A DNA stretch of 64,000 nucleotides from Hepsetus odoe (Eukaryota; Chordata; Actinopteri; Characiformes; Hepsetidae), in assembly GCA_017165825.1 (NCBI GenBank), contig CM029372.1, forward strand, positions 25,379,524-25,443,523, read 5' to 3'. Below are positions 19,872-31,194 of the stretch, piece after piece. Within the stretch, counting starts at the first letter, position 1, and every line of letters begins with the position of its first letter. Below the pieces are notes generated by a model. It did no database searches and was not told the origin of the DNA. It worked only from the letters and a program-made list of their open reading frames with translations. Position numbers and translations under genes: made by a program.

Positions 19872-20274
19872 AATGATCCAAACTAAGTTGGCAGGGGTGC
19901 TCAAGCCTTTCCCAGCACTCCTAGAATAAAAGGCAGAGGAAGTCTTGGACAGCTACTCTCGTATAGCCCTTTTCCACCACCAGGGAACCGGTTCTTGAAC
20001 TGGTTCCATTCAGATTTATTTGAACATTGATGCCATTTGGCAAACCAGCTCACATTTTTTCCCAGTTTCATGCAGAACTGCTGTAATCAAAGAAATGATC
20101 AAGGTGCTACATGAAGGGTGTGCCCACTACAGTAATCACAGTTTCTGCAGGAAAAAACTATTTTTGGTTCCAGCTGTGAACTGGCTTTTGGTGCTCAAAT
20201 CAGAATGGAGCCACTTCCCTGTTGGTGAAACAATCACACCTAAGAGCCAGTTTAGCAACACCTATCTTTTTGTT
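19872..20274. other. Unclassified DNA
   Basis: 'gcaggggtgctcaagccttt' continues from the ATCC run and may be a decayed repeat. An 85-codon frame at 20020-20277 shows no motif. Confidence 0.35.
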
Positions 20275-20388
20275 TGAGGAAACCCATGCAGATATGTGGA
20301 GAACATGCACACACCACACAAAGAAGACCCAGACTGGGAATCAAACCCAGAACCTCTGGCTGTGAAGAGACAGAATAGCCTCCTCTCC
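20275..20388 (-). repeat. Repeat C fragment
   Basis: Minus strand reads 'gtctcttcacagccagaggt', B-box-like 'gggtttgattccc', then 'gtgtgcatgttctccacata'. Only the head third of repeat C remains. Confidence 0.65.
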
Positions 20389-20558
20389 CTGTGAGACTCA
20401 AGGGTAATGAGCTAAGCTGGCACTGGCTGCTAAAAGCCAAAAAGCAATCTTTTTGCCATGAACCATCTTTGCATGAAATCTTTCAGAATGACTTTGATCT
20501 TAGTGTTTGAATGCTGCTGAGATCTGTAAAAAAAAATCGTATAAAACATTTTAAAAAA

Positions 20559-20597
20559 GCATTTAGCAGAGGCTCTTATCCAGATCAATGTACATCA
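20559..20597 (-). mobile_element. L2/SINE-B type tail fragment
   Basis: Plus reads 'gcatttagcagaggctctta' then 'tccagatcaatgtacat', the complement of the SINE-B/L2 tail. No SINE-B body follows, so it may derive from a LINE. Confidence 0.55.
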
Positions 20598-20599
20598 GC

Positions 20600-22442
20600 G
20601 CTTCATCTCCACATCTGCTCTTCCTTCTAGCAACCTGCTAGATCAGCAGCTGCCGATGAACTATTTCCCAGCCAAGTAGCAAACCCTGTAACTGAGGCAA
20701 AGGATTCATCATCCCAGATTTTCCCCATTGTCCAAGCACGTCCAGCAATGATATGATTTTGAAAAGATTCGTCCAACTTTGACTCTGAGGAAGACTGTGC
20801 TCACCTTCAGGTTCTCAGTGTTGAAGGTGGAACTGAACATGACTGGATAAAGAGGAAAACTTCAAAAAGTAGATTTCGCAAAGAGCGTCAGGTCATAAGA
20901 ATTCTTGGGCACAGAAGTCGCCTCGATTCTCCCCTCTTAGGGTTCATTTAATACATTTCCCTTGAGCTCATGGAGTAATGTGACAGCTCCTAAGACAGCA
21001 TCGGGAAAGGCTGAGCCGAAGAGGACTTTGGGGTGGGGTGGTGGGTCCTCTGCACCCATGTCTACATCTATGAATACAAAGAGCGAGAAGGTTCGAGCGC
21101 CAAGTGAATGCTGATGCAGGTTAATGATGAAAAAGTGTCTGAATTCATTGAGGGCTTCATGTGTTTTCACCTCTATTTAGTAAACTAGTTCGCTCTCTCT
21201 ATATAGCACAGCATTAATGAGGGAGCTGGGATCCATTACGGTCACAGCCTACCTTTTTAATATTTAAAGCAGCTTCTCCAAGATCAAACATGAAGTGGAA
21301 GAGAGATGGCGGGGCTTGTGTAACCGGGCTGGGGAGAAAACGTACAGGCTGTGACTTCTGTGATGTGTTTACCATGGGGATTCAAAGTGCATCCCGCATC
21401 CCACAGGAGCAAAAGATGGATGTATAAGTCTGTGCATCTGCACATTTACACACACGTCCCAAACAGATGCCTTCCCCCAGGATGCTCTCCCTTGGAGATT
21501 TAGGGCTGGGGGGCGTTTCCAGCATCCTGGGCCTTTCTGGAGAAGCCTTGAGACTGGAAGGGTTGGAGGTGGATGTGGATGAAAAGCAGGATCCGATTCA
21601 GAAACAGGTTCATTATTAACTACAAAATGCTCGGTTTGCTTTTCGTCCCCCTCCTCCAGCAGCATAATTATCTCGCAACGTGTCGTGTCATCATAATCGT
21701 TGAATTTCTGCAACGTTTTCTCCCCACTTTCTCTTCCGCAGTCACCGTTCATTTATTTTGTTAAGTTCCCTTAAAGGGATCCTCCTCCGTCCCAGTGATA
21801 ACAATGTTAATTAGTGGTGCTATATTTGCCAGAAGCATCTGTATTCTAATTATCTTGTGTGGTTTATACACATACACACACACACACATCTTTTTTTTTT
21901 TTTTCTGTTTTAATTACTCCTGCGCTACAGTAATCTGACTGAGCATTTACAATACTGTCAGCAGATGGGGACACAAAAAAAAAAGAGAAAAAGAAAAGGG
22001 CACATGCACATAGCATGCTAAAAGCCTTTTCAGACCTTGGGCTTGAGGCTATGTGCTACAAAAGCAGCATTATGCAAACTGTGTCATGGCAGTGCTGGCT
22101 GAAGATGTTGAGGTGTTTCCCCCAGAAACCCTTTTGAAAGCTAAAGGCAAAAAAAAAAAAAGAAAAACTTCTTTCAACCAAAATGGGCCAAGGTCACAGC
22201 TAGACACTGCACGTCAATAACAGCGAAGCAGCCACCGCTGTGTTTATTCAGTAAACATGTATTTAAATGGGAATTTCTCATTATGCTAGATTTCCACATG
22301 AAGTAAACAAAGTCATTCAAAATGAGTGAAATGGTTCATTAAGATTCTTGCTGACCTGCATTTCTGGAACCAGGGCTCGCATCTGCAACACAAATAAAGT
22401 CATTTTGTCTTTCGGAAAAGTCAATTTGTTGTGCAAACCACT
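20600..22442. other. Unique-looking DNA with two protein-like minus frames
   Basis: Two minus-strand frames, 20937-21170 (77 codons) and 21369-21752 (127 codons), have mixed, non-repetitive composition but no domain I recognise and no clear splice context. I do not call them genes. 21560-21870 is free of recognisable repeats and could be conserved non-coding DNA. A mixed CA/poly-T run at 21871-21904 is listed separately. Confidence 0.4.
21871..21904 (+). repeat. Short (CA)n followed by poly-T
   Basis: 'acacacacacacaca' then a 14-base T run. Confidence 0.85.
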
Positions 22443-22469
22443 AAAAAAAAAAAAAAAAAAAAAAAAAAA
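22443..22469 (+). repeat. Poly-A tract (27 A)
   Basis: Twenty-seven consecutive A residues. A second run of about 18 A lies at 22559-22576. No retroposed gene body is recognisable upstream, so these are simple homopolymers as far as I can see. Confidence 0.95.
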
Positions 22470-22576
22470 CCTCATTGTGTCTACTGAGCACGCGAACCTC
22501 ATTCACAAACGAGCAAAGAATAAGAAAAGGGACCGAGAAGAGTAATCGGTCTGAAGTAAAAAAAAAAAAAAAAAAA

Positions 22577-23256
22577 GAAGACCTAAGAACAAACCCATAA
22601 AATAAATATAAAGTCTAAGCAAAGAAATATTGCAATGATTTAATATCAAATAAAATAATTTAATATTAAACAGCCAGAAATTTGTCAAATGAAAAAAAAA
22701 AAAAACGCAATTCCACAGTTTAAATGATAAAATATATTAAACATTTTATTAGGAATTTTAAATCAATAAAATAACGTAATATGCCAAAATCAGGTAAGAA
22801 ATACGATGCTGGCTGAGTGGAGGTGCTTCCAAATGAAACATTTAAAATGGAGGAGTTCACTGGTGCACTTCAGCTAAAAGCAGATTTTCCCAGATCAGTG
22901 AATGCTCTGGGAACCTGAAGTGTGAACCAGTCACTGGAATGAGTTTTGATCTTTTTCATAATTTACTGTAAGCAGTGACATAACGAGCAGTGGCATATGG
23001 CCAGTGAGCGCTTTATAAATAAGCAAAAGCCAGTGCATTTCCCAGTTTACTGCCAGAGAGGAGCAGCCTCCATTTTCATAAAGTAAACGACGTCGTGAGG
23101 CTCTCCAGTGATGAATCTCAGAGCTGGATTATAGAATCTGAAGGCTGAAGTGGATTAGCAGATAGATACCTGTAAATCACCTCAACACTCATTTTCTAAG
23201 CGTCTATTGTAAAAAACATAGGTCTGACATACAGAGGAACCCTGGTTTCACCTCAG
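22577..23256. other. AT-rich DNA, no gene recognised
   Basis: Strongly AT-rich until about 22790, then mixed composition. There is no repeat family and no open frame of interest. Confidence 0.45.
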
Positions 23257-23551
23257 GACGGCACAGTGGTGTAGAAGGTAGCGCTATCGTGGGACAGTCC
23301 AGGTCCGCCCAGTGTGGAGTGGACATTTTCTCCCTGTGCCTACGTAGGTTTCCTCCATGAGCACCACTTTCTTCCCACTATCCAGAAATGCTCGGAGATG
23401 CTAAATTACCATGTGAGTGTTTCTCTGCCACGTGATGAACTGATGACCTGTCCAGGTTTTTTCCCCGTCTTTCTCGCTTTGAGACCTGCGATAGACTCCA
23501 GAATCCCCCGTGACCCTGGTCAGGATAAGCGGCTCAGAAAATGAGCGAGAG
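23257..23551 (+). repeat. Repeat C, near full length
   Basis: Head 'ggcacagtggtgtagaaggt' is followed by 'gtggagtggacattttctcc', 'gtaggtttcctccatgagca', 'ctgatgacctgtccaggttt', 'gcgatagactccagaatccc' and end 'aagcggctcagaaaatgagc'. The B-box region is deleted ('gtgggacagtccaggtccgc'). Confidence 0.88.
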
Positions 23552-24011
23552 GTTAATTGACCTGACATCTAAAAGAACTCTTGATCAGCTATATTCTAAA
23601 GCACTTTTTTATCGACAGTTTCAGTATTATTCCTATTCATGATAATGACTTTAAAAGCAAACAAATAGCATGACTGTTTTTTTTTACCTTTAAAACTCAT
23701 TCGTGATTGTAAAAGGCAGTTCATAAGGCGATAAAAGAGCACTGCTGATGAAGCACTTTGCTGCCCGTAATAGAGGTGGTGACATTATTGATATTTCTAT
23801 TAAATCAAACTGGCCCAAGGACTGAACTCTGAGGAACACCTTTATTTACTCGTAATAGATTTGAGGGGCACACATTGCTGTATATCATGGACATTTCAAA
23901 CCCCACTATCTTATTATCTGATTATTGAATATCTTTGAACATCTTAGATAGACCATTAAAAAGGGCGGCACAATGTTTCTGTCTATCTGTCGCCATAGCT
24001 GTGGTGGTAGA
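23552..24011. other. Unique-looking DNA, no gene recognised
   Basis: 'ggactgaactctgaggaacacc' resembles a phrase seen in some fish repeats, but no element can be delimited. There is no open frame of interest. Confidence 0.4.
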
Positions 24012-24180
24012 TACGATATCAAGTCAAGTCAGGTTTATTTATAAGAGCTTTTTACAACTGTTGTTGTTCATAAAGCAGCTTTACAGAATCTGGATTTGAG
24101 CACCAAGTGAGTAAGCCGAGGGTGAGAGAGGAAAAACTCCCTAAAACTGCAGGAAGAAGCCTTGGGCGGAGCTTTTGTCA
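24012..24180 (+). repeat. Widespread fish repeat ('caagtcaggtttatttata' type)
   Basis: 'tcaagtcaagtcaggtttat', 'agctttttacaactgttgtt', 'aagcagctttacagaatctg' and 'aggaaaaactccctaaaact' occur in the order of a repeat very common in fish genomes. Its class is uncertain to me. It is non-coding. Confidence 0.6.
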
Positions 24181-24363
24181 GTCTTGGTTTGTGGTAGCAG
24201 CTCATGCAGATGATCCAGTCTTATGTAGCTGATCTGGAGTTCAGGTGAGGAGAGGAATCTGATGACGGTCGGTTCGATCGAACATCAAAATGAACTTTAT
24301 TTATAACAAGGTAGGAGCACAGCACAGAGAAATAGTGTTCATCACTCATTAGATTTGTTTTGA

Positions 24364-24645
24364 TTGGGCAAGATGAAAGTGAAAAAAGTGAAAGTGACTA
24401 CCCTTGTCATTGCAAGGTTACGGCACAGCACACATGAACCACAACGAAATTGGACCTCTGCATTTTACCCATGCACACTCAAACCCGTGCAGCAGTGGGC
24501 AGCTATTGAAAGCGTCCGGGGAACAGTGATGGGGATGGTACCTTGCTCAAGGGTACCTCAGGGCAACCTATTGGGAAGGGGTTTGAACCCCTGATCCTCT
24601 GATCATGTGGCTAACGCCCTAACCGCTAGGCCACCACTGCCCCGA
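24364..24645 (-). mobile_element. SINE-A copy, full length
   Basis: Plus-strand order is 'gaaagtgaaaaaagtgaaag' (doubled tail), 'gtcattgcaaggttacggca', 'ccacaacgaaattggacctc', 'gtaccttgctcaagggtacc', 'gggtttgaacccctgatcct' and 'aaccgctaggccaccactgc'. This subtype, with 'ttgggaaggggtttgaaccc', is the same head type used by the A/D chimera. Confidence 0.93.
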
Positions 24646-24921
24646 TGGGATGGGACTCCCTTATCCGCCAGCATGCTACCCAACATAGCTGATGCTGTTT
24701 ACTCTTTGGGGGCTATTTCTTCATGGGACTCTCTAAATGAATCCCTCCAACATGAATAAAAAAGTCATTTTAGACCAAAATTCTTTCAAAACTACATGAA
24801 ATCAACGTCTCAGGAGTCATGTCCTGTAAGCTAGCTTTAAGAGGCGTTAAGCTCTTCCATTCACTACCCCGTGAACAATATTGTCAATTATAGAACTGAG
24901 CGTTCCACTTCGATCATCTGA

Positions 24922-25153
24922 AGTGAAAGTGAAGTGAAAGTGATTATTTGGCATTTCCACAGCACAGCAAACGGTGAAACACAACGAGACACACTCTGTA
25001 TTTAAACCAAACATACTGTGCAGCAAGGGGCATATCCAGTGCCTGGGGAGCAGTGATGGGGACGGTACCTTGCACACGGGTACCTCAGAACAGCCTACTA
25101 GTCTGGGATTCAAGCCCACCAACTTCCTATCCAGGAGTCAAAACACCAGGCCA
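24922..25153 (-). mobile_element. SINE-A copy, full length but diverged
   Basis: 'gtgaaagtgaagtgaaagtg', 'cacagcacagcaaacggtga', 'cggtaccttgcacacgggta' and 'gggattcaagcccaccaact' are present, with a decayed head. It is the second of three minus copies in about 1.2 kb. Confidence 0.85.
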
Positions 25154-25210
25154 GCCAGATAGAATAATGAATTGATTTCAAATTGATAACACTGTTTGAT
25201 CCTCAAACCT

Positions 25211-25519
25211 CCAGTGATGGGGACAGTACCTTGCTAAAGGGTACCTCAGGGCAACCGACTGAGATTCAACCCGAGGACCTTCTGATCCATGGTGATTCCG
25301 GGTGGCGGTGGTCCAGTGGTAGGGTACTTGCCTACAGATCTATGGCTTAAGAGGTCCCAGGTTCAATTCCTACCTTTGGCACTACCACTGGAGTGTCTCC
25401 AGGGGGGACTGTCCCTGTAATTAGGACATGGAAGTCACTCTGGATAAGAGCGTCTACTAAATGTCATAAATGTAATGATCCTGGGGTCTAGTCACTAAAC
25501 ACTAGGTCACTGCTGCCCT
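25211..25519 (-). mobile_element. SINE-A copy carrying a nested SINE-B
   Basis: The body lies at 25211-25288 ('cagtgatggggacagtacct', 'gggtacctcagggcaaccga', ending 'ccttctgatcc'). It resumes at 25476 with 'tgatcctggggtctagtcac' and 'aaacactaggtcactgctgc'. The shared 'tgatcc' on both sides is consistent with a short target duplication, though about ten extra bases sit at the left edge. Confidence 0.85.
25299..25475 (+). mobile_element. SINE-B copy nested in SINE-A
   Basis: Head 'ggcggtggtccagtggtagg' and B box 'aggttcaattcct' are followed by 'ggggggactgtccctgtaat' and the complete tail 'ctctggataagagcgtctac' plus 'taaatgtcataaatgta'. The tail is LINE-derived. It lacks the 'gagcaagacccttaacc' segment. 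Confidence 0.9.
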
Positions 25520-26584
25520 TCTGATCCATTAAATTGGATAAAATAATACAAATTTGGATTTCTCTTTTATATTTTTAAAACTATGCTCAAAAGCAAACGT
25601 TGACTTTGGGTCAAAGTAACTTTACACTAGTTACAAAGTTACATTAGAGCTGGTTACTGTCCATAAATAACTGGTCGCTGGGTTACTTGGGTGTGAACAG
25701 CACAGTAAAGTTTCACGTACGTCATGTCACTTCATGGAAAGGTCAATGTAATCAGACATGTGTGAGTCACACGTGTCTCGGAAACACATTAGCACCCACA
25801 CACAGGCTCACACATGCACATACACACTTGATACACTCTGCCATCTGTCCTGTGGCCACCGCGTCAAGGGATTTCTCTGTTTACGCTTTGTTCAGGAATA
25901 AGGTCAGGTGCTTTTAGCTGAACTGTGTAAAGGCTGCAGGCCAGACACAGTCATGATGTTGCTTTAAATACTCCAGTGGAAAAAATGGACCGTGACCTTG
26001 GGTCCACCGGTTATAAAAACGAGCACACGGCGCTGCTGTAACCTTTCACAGGACACTTGACCCCAGGAGCATCTCTAGGGAGACTATTATTTGGCCAGCT
26101 TCTCTCCCACTTTCCAAGAGCTGCAGAGGAAAAAAGTAGACACTAAATGCAAGGTTTAAAAAGCATCTTCACCAGAAAAAAGAAAAAAGGCCGACATGAC
26201 CTTCAGTACGGAAGACCACAGGAATTTAAACTTAAAGTTTCCATGGGCATTCTTCGATACTGCATCCGTGCATTATTCAGTCTCAGGAACCACATACCCC
26301 AGTCTGTTTGGGACCACTGGTTCCAACTCATCATGATTGGAGTTGAGCATGTGAGACTATTGGTGGAACATGTTTGGCTGATGAATAATAATCATGCATC
26401 CTTGTTAGCGACGATAGCATGTGTGGTTAAACTGTTCCTTTAAGGCAATTTTGGAAGACTATACATTTGGGTTTACACCACATTGCTCCACATGTTCTTA
26501 TATGAACAGGATCTAAATGACACGGGGTGTCGGGTGTCCTGAGAGATGATTGGTGAAAACTGTATTGTCTACTAGGATGCACAT
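25520..26584. other. Unique-looking DNA, no gene recognised
   Basis: The frames at 25687-25917 and 26147-26443 (98 codons) show no domain. No repeat family is seen. Confidence 0.45.
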
Positions 26585-26880
26585 ATAAGCTGCTTGTCCT
26601 AATTAGGGTTGTGGGCGATGCTAGGGTCCCTGGACAACCTGGACAGGTCATCGGTACATTGCAGGGCAGGCATACACACACACACAGCCACCCACCTATG
26701 GGCATTTTAGCATCTCTGATTTTAGCATCTCCAGTCCACCTGATGTGTAAAGAGGAAACAGGAGCTCCTGAAAGAAACCCACACACCCAGGGAGAACATG
26801 CAAACTCCACACAGAAAAGACCCGGACCGTCCAATCTGAGAATCAAACCCATGACCTTCAGCACTGTGCCACTCTGCCTC
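26585..26880 (-). repeat. Repeat C, near full length
   Basis: Minus-strand order is a head ending in B-box-like 'gggtttgattctc', 'gtgtggagtttgcatgttct', 'ggtggactggagatgctaaa', 'tgcagggcaggcatacacac'-side (CA) block on plus, and 'taattaggacaagcagct'. An 18-bp part ('tttagcatctctga') is duplicated within it. Confidence 0.85.
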
Positions 26881-27894
26881 CTGCAATAATGATCAATAAA
26901 TATCCATTTATATTATCGAATGAGCTCCCAGCTCCCCAGGTGAATGTTAAAAGCATGACCAATCTCACTTTAAAGATCTGTAATTACTGAGAGAAATGTA
27001 GGCCGGGATAGGACCCGTTCTTATTGAAAGTGAAAGTGAAAGCGAAAGTGACCTCACCTCCTTCCAGAAACTCTTTGTTGGCAGTTTTGCCCTGCATGTA
27101 CACCTTGAACATGAACCGATACATATTTTATTTTACCAAAATCTTCTGAAAATGATAGATAAACATTGTCTCAGGCATCCATTGCACCGGGCTGCTCCTT
27201 TAAGGCTATGAAAGGCTCCGTATTTCCATGAGACAAGGTATTAAAGTGGCACAAAAATAGTCCCTCATCTGCAGGTTTAATCTGATTTATTCCTACTGCT
27301 CAGACATATGACATCAGATCCCTCCAGACACCTCAGAATGCACTTGAACCCAGATCAGCTTTTGCTTCTCATTGATATCTGAATATGATAATACAGGATA
27401 CAGGAAACTGACTGTGGATCAGCTCTCTTAGTATGAAGCTGCTTATATATACAGCCTGAGCCCCGGAGTGCTTCTTAATCTCTGTTCTTGCACACTCCGT
27501 GGGGTAGATAAACCGAGCACGAACCGTCTGGCTGCCACCACAAGCGTGATTCCAATCCCAAGTGTGGAACAAAGGCCCAGGATGCACGCTTCACTTGGTC
27601 CAGATTTTGGGTGAATTTTGAAGCCCTGATGTAAGCTTCAAAGAGAGCCAAGCATCATCACAGAGAATTCAGTTGAGAAAAACTTTATTTGGACCACCAG
27701 GCTGATGGAGTTAACTTCCTATCTCTCAAAGTCAAACAGGAAGTGAAGGGCAGTCAATGCACTTAAGGTGGTTAGCAAAGAAATGCAGACATAAATCACC
27801 AGCTTAAATTCATATAAGTTCCCTTTGCAGTACCAACATGGGTTCTCCAAGAGCTCAGCAAGACCTGCGTCCGGCTTCTCTGGTTCATGTGTGC
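26881..27894. other. Unique-looking DNA with a SINE-A tail scrap
   Basis: At 27025-27050 'gaaagtgaaagtgaaagcga' looks like an orphan SINE-A tail (minus). The rest, including a 72-codon minus frame at 27369-27587, shows nothing I recognise. Confidence 0.45.
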
Positions 27895-28115
27895 AAGTGA
27901 AAGTGACTATGTGTCATTGTGAAACACCACACAGCGAACGACAATGAAATGCAACCTCTGCTTTTAACCCACACACACTTTGCAGAAGTGGGCAGCCATA
28001 TCCTGTGCCCAGGGAGCGGTGATGGGGACAGTACCTTGCCCAAGGGTACACCCGACTGGTCTGGGATTCAACCCCATGACCATCTGATCCTGAAGCCTAG
28101 ACCCTAACTGCTAAG
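27895..28115 (-). mobile_element. SINE-A copy, near full length
   Basis: Plus-strand order is 'caagtgaaagtgactatgtg', 'gaaacaccacacagcgaacg', 'gtaccttgcccaagggtaca', 'gggattcaaccccatgacca' and 'agaccctaactgctaagctc'. A small deletion follows 'gggtaca'. Confidence 0.88.
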
Positions 28116-28583
28116 CTCAACAGGCAGCCTTAGCTGCTGAAAAACAGCCAATCCTGATCACAAACCACACATATTAAAACACAATTTTGGGTCACACTCG
28201 CATAACATGTAGCTAAGATTCTGGACATGGTCTAGACAAGGTTCTAGACATCGTTCCAAGGGGATCTGATTGAAATCTGCTTAAAATGCATCCTGAGTGT
28301 GAGTTTACACCTGCATTGTAAGCAGATGATCTCTGCCTGAGTATGATGTGCCATATGAAGCATTATCGTTATGTCTTGTGTGCTGGAACTGCATCAGCTC
28401 AGTCTTAATTTTGCATTAGCCTTGGACCGAAGGTGTACGTGCGCGTGAGCGTGAGCATGAGTGTGTTTCCTTACGTGTAGAGACATAATGACGTCTGGGG
28501 TTCATTTGACACTCCGTGCTCCAGACAGAGGCTAGCTGCTTCCACCCTCTGGCCATTTGACGTCACTGTAGACAGAAGGCTGA

Positions 28584-28621
<38 letters not shown>

Positions 28622-29048
28622 GCTTGCTCACTCACTCACTCACTCACTCACAATGGCCAATGACATCTATTTCATATCACTGCATCCTTTCTAGTTTTCA
28701 CCCGAAATAGCAGGAAGTATTAAATGAAGGATACAGTGATTGGAAACAAGCTTTCAGATACAATGATTTTTATTTCATCGTTTAATACCGTTCTGGTGCA
28801 AATACAATCAACTAAGCAAGGGCATAGTCATAATGTATATTATATTCAACATTCAGATGTACTCATATAGCCCTGCCCTGAACATCTACCAATTAAAAAG
28901 GTAATCAACAGTGATTGATTACTGGTCAATAATCAGTGGTTCTGACGAAGCACAGGCTGCTCTTCGCCCTCCCAGTGTTGTGCTGCGTGATGAGGGGAGT
29001 CTTAGTTGGTGGGTTGGAAATGGAGATGACTAAACTGGGAAGAAAACT
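28116..29048. other. Unique-looking DNA with a simple repeat
   Basis: It contains the (CA)n(TCAC)n run at 28584-28651. No gene or repeat family is recognised otherwise. Confidence 0.45.
28584..28651 (+). repeat. (CA)n then (TCAC)n microsatellite
   Basis: A CA run of about 36 bp, 'ctcgcttgc', then about six TCAC units. (TCAC)n is the complement of the repeat C tail motif (GAGT-like), but no C body adjoins. Confidence 0.93.
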
Positions 29049-29160
29049 GACTAGCGGTGGCCTAGTGGTAAGGGAGCTGGCCCAAGGATCAGAAGGTACT
29101 GTCCCCATCACTGGTCACAGGGTGCTTTTAATAGCTGCATGGTGTGTGGGTGAAAAGCAT
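29049..29160 (+). mobile_element. SINE-A copy, internally deleted
   Basis: Head 'agcggtggcctagtggtaag' then 'gatcagaaggtactgtcccc': the B box and following 60 bp are deleted. It ends with 'gtgggtgaaaagca'. A minus fragment follows within 20 bp. Confidence 0.8.
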
Positions 29161-29179
29161 GGTGGTGGGAGCATCTTCA

Positions 29180-29340
29180 TCAAGTGAAAGTGAGCCACAG
29201 AGAAATGCCTTCCTCTGTGTTTAATCCACACACAATGTGACAGTGTAGAAATGGGGACGGTAACTTGCTGATGATTATCTCACCTTCCTGGTCTGGGACT
29301 CAAACCCATGACCTTATGATTATGCAGCTTGCCCTAATAT
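29180..29340 (-). mobile_element. SINE-A copy, strongly diverged
   Basis: 'caagtgaaagtgagccacag', 'gtgtttaatccacacacaat', 'gaaatggggacggtaacttg' and 'gggactcaaacccatgacct' are recognisable in the right order. It forms an inverted pair with the preceding copy. Confidence 0.72.
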
Positions 29341-30632
29341 GGGACTGTTTCTGTTGGAGATACTGGGATATCACATCACAAAGGAAACTCGATTGGGGAG
29401 GCTCTTGATGAAATGATAAACTGGGAGATTTTAGAAAAAAGCTCGATGTTCTCCACCATGGAAGGGAAGAAATGTTCATTACAATGACTAATCACTAATC
29501 ACACTGCCAAAATAACCAGGGGTCTGATTTTGCATTTAACATGTATGTCCTGCCCTGCCTCCTGACTTCCATTGAAGATGCATGGAGGAATTTTTGAGGA
29601 TGTCAAATAATAAAAGGGAAATTGTCTCAGTGTAAAGTCTCTCAATTTAAATCTTCTCACTGGCAAAGACCTCCAGTTTGGCAACACATCAGAGGGTGCC
29701 TCTCAGAACAGAAATGAAATCGGGCCGTGCATGGTGATTTCTTGGAATTCTCATGGCCTGTTAGCTGATGAACAGCAACTACGGATAGACTGGGGGCTCT
29801 GAGTGTTCAGCAAGGATTCATTACACAACACACAGTGGCCCGTCGTTGTTGTGCGTGCAGTAAGGAGGAAACAGTGACTTGAGGCATGCAGCCACAATAC
29901 AGCATCATCACTCATGAAGAATAATGTGGAAAGAAAAAGGGCGTTGGAGAAGGCATGAGGCAAATATCCATACTTCCAGACATGCCTGAAACACAATATC
30001 TGTGCTGCATACTGTACACAATCTGCTGCATACTGTTGCTGTGCAAACAAATCCAACATGCCAAAAATCTGATGTTAGTGTGTCAATCATGAGGGCTGAT
30101 CCTATCCTGTAACTTGGTTGAAACAATGACTATAAATAATGAGATCCAAAAGTATCAGCTCGAAAAACATCCGAGCTGAAGTGTGCTCTCCTTCCTCTTT
30201 AAAATCATTAAGCTCTGTGAAAGAGGACCAATGGTGAAGCTGTATAAAAACTGCCATGGCAACAGAATGTAACTTTGAACAAAAAGAGAAACTGATTAGT
30301 AAAGTCAATATGACTGAATCATAATGAAAAGCAACACAATTGTCCAAAATTGTACCAAAATAAAAATGGCATCGATCTTTGACGGCTCGGGAGACTTTAT
30401 ACCCGAGGACAATTACTCACTCGATAACACTGTTCTCAAATTACCGCGTATGTTTCGGATCATAGGTTGAGAGAGGGCCTGTCTGTGTGTAAGAGGACGG
30501 GAAGAAATGGGAACGGGAGCAGCTGAAAAACAAGGGAAGAAGATGATGTTTTGGATCGTAAGCATATCTTTGCTTTCTCCACACCAAGGACTTTCCATCA
30601 CATTGTAAGAGGAAGTCCAGTCCTGTCTAGTT
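29341..30632. other. Unique-looking DNA, no gene recognised
   Basis: There are several overlapping minus frames of 60-102 codons (29499-30347) without motifs. No repeat family is recognised. Confidence 0.45.
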
Positions 30633-30943
30633 CTTTCGCTTTGCAGTGAGAAGGTCCTGGGTTTGATGGGGTGGTCCGGGTCCCGTCTGCATGGGGTGGA
30701 CATGTTCTCCCTGTGTTTGTGTGTGTCTTCTCCCACCGTCCTCCCATCGTCCAAGACATGCTTTTCAGGTTGGTTGTAGATGCTTAATTGCCCCCTGGGT
30801 GTGGCAGCGTGATTGTCTGCCCTGTGATGGGCTGTTAACCTATCCAGGGTGTCCCTGCCTTTTCGCTTTGTGAGCGCTGGGGCAGACTCCAGCACTGCCC
30901 GTACCCTAGTCAGAGCAAGCGGCTTAGAAAATGAGTGAGCGAG
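30633..30943 (+). repeat. Repeat C, near full length
   Basis: 'gcagtgagaaggtcctgggt', B box 'gggtttgatgggg', 'ggggtggacatgttctccct', 'agatgcttaattgccccctg', 'aacctatccagggtgtccct' and end 'aagcggcttagaaaatgagt' with a GAGCGAGAGTGAGTG tail. A clear example of the (GAGT/GAGC)n tail. Confidence 0.9.
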
Positions 30944-31194
30944 AGTGAGTGAAAACCTGGGTGCTCAGACAATGAAGATGCTGTTAGATCTGAAATATTT
31001 TAAACTAAAAGCTGAAAATCGGATCTTTTTATACTCTTCTTTTGATCTCCAACCCCAAATGCTTTCAAATGTATAATATTTTGGAACTGCACAGATGTTC
31101 ATAGAAGTCTTCAAAGAAGATAAAGAGAAACCAGTTTAATATGTGAGAAATAAATATCACGCTTGGTCATTTATTTTTGCAGAAATGATCCAGT

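Noticed and set aside
22443..22469. Poly-A tail of a processed pseudogene
   Set aside because: No coding-like or transcript-like sequence is recognisable directly upstream, and no target duplication was found.
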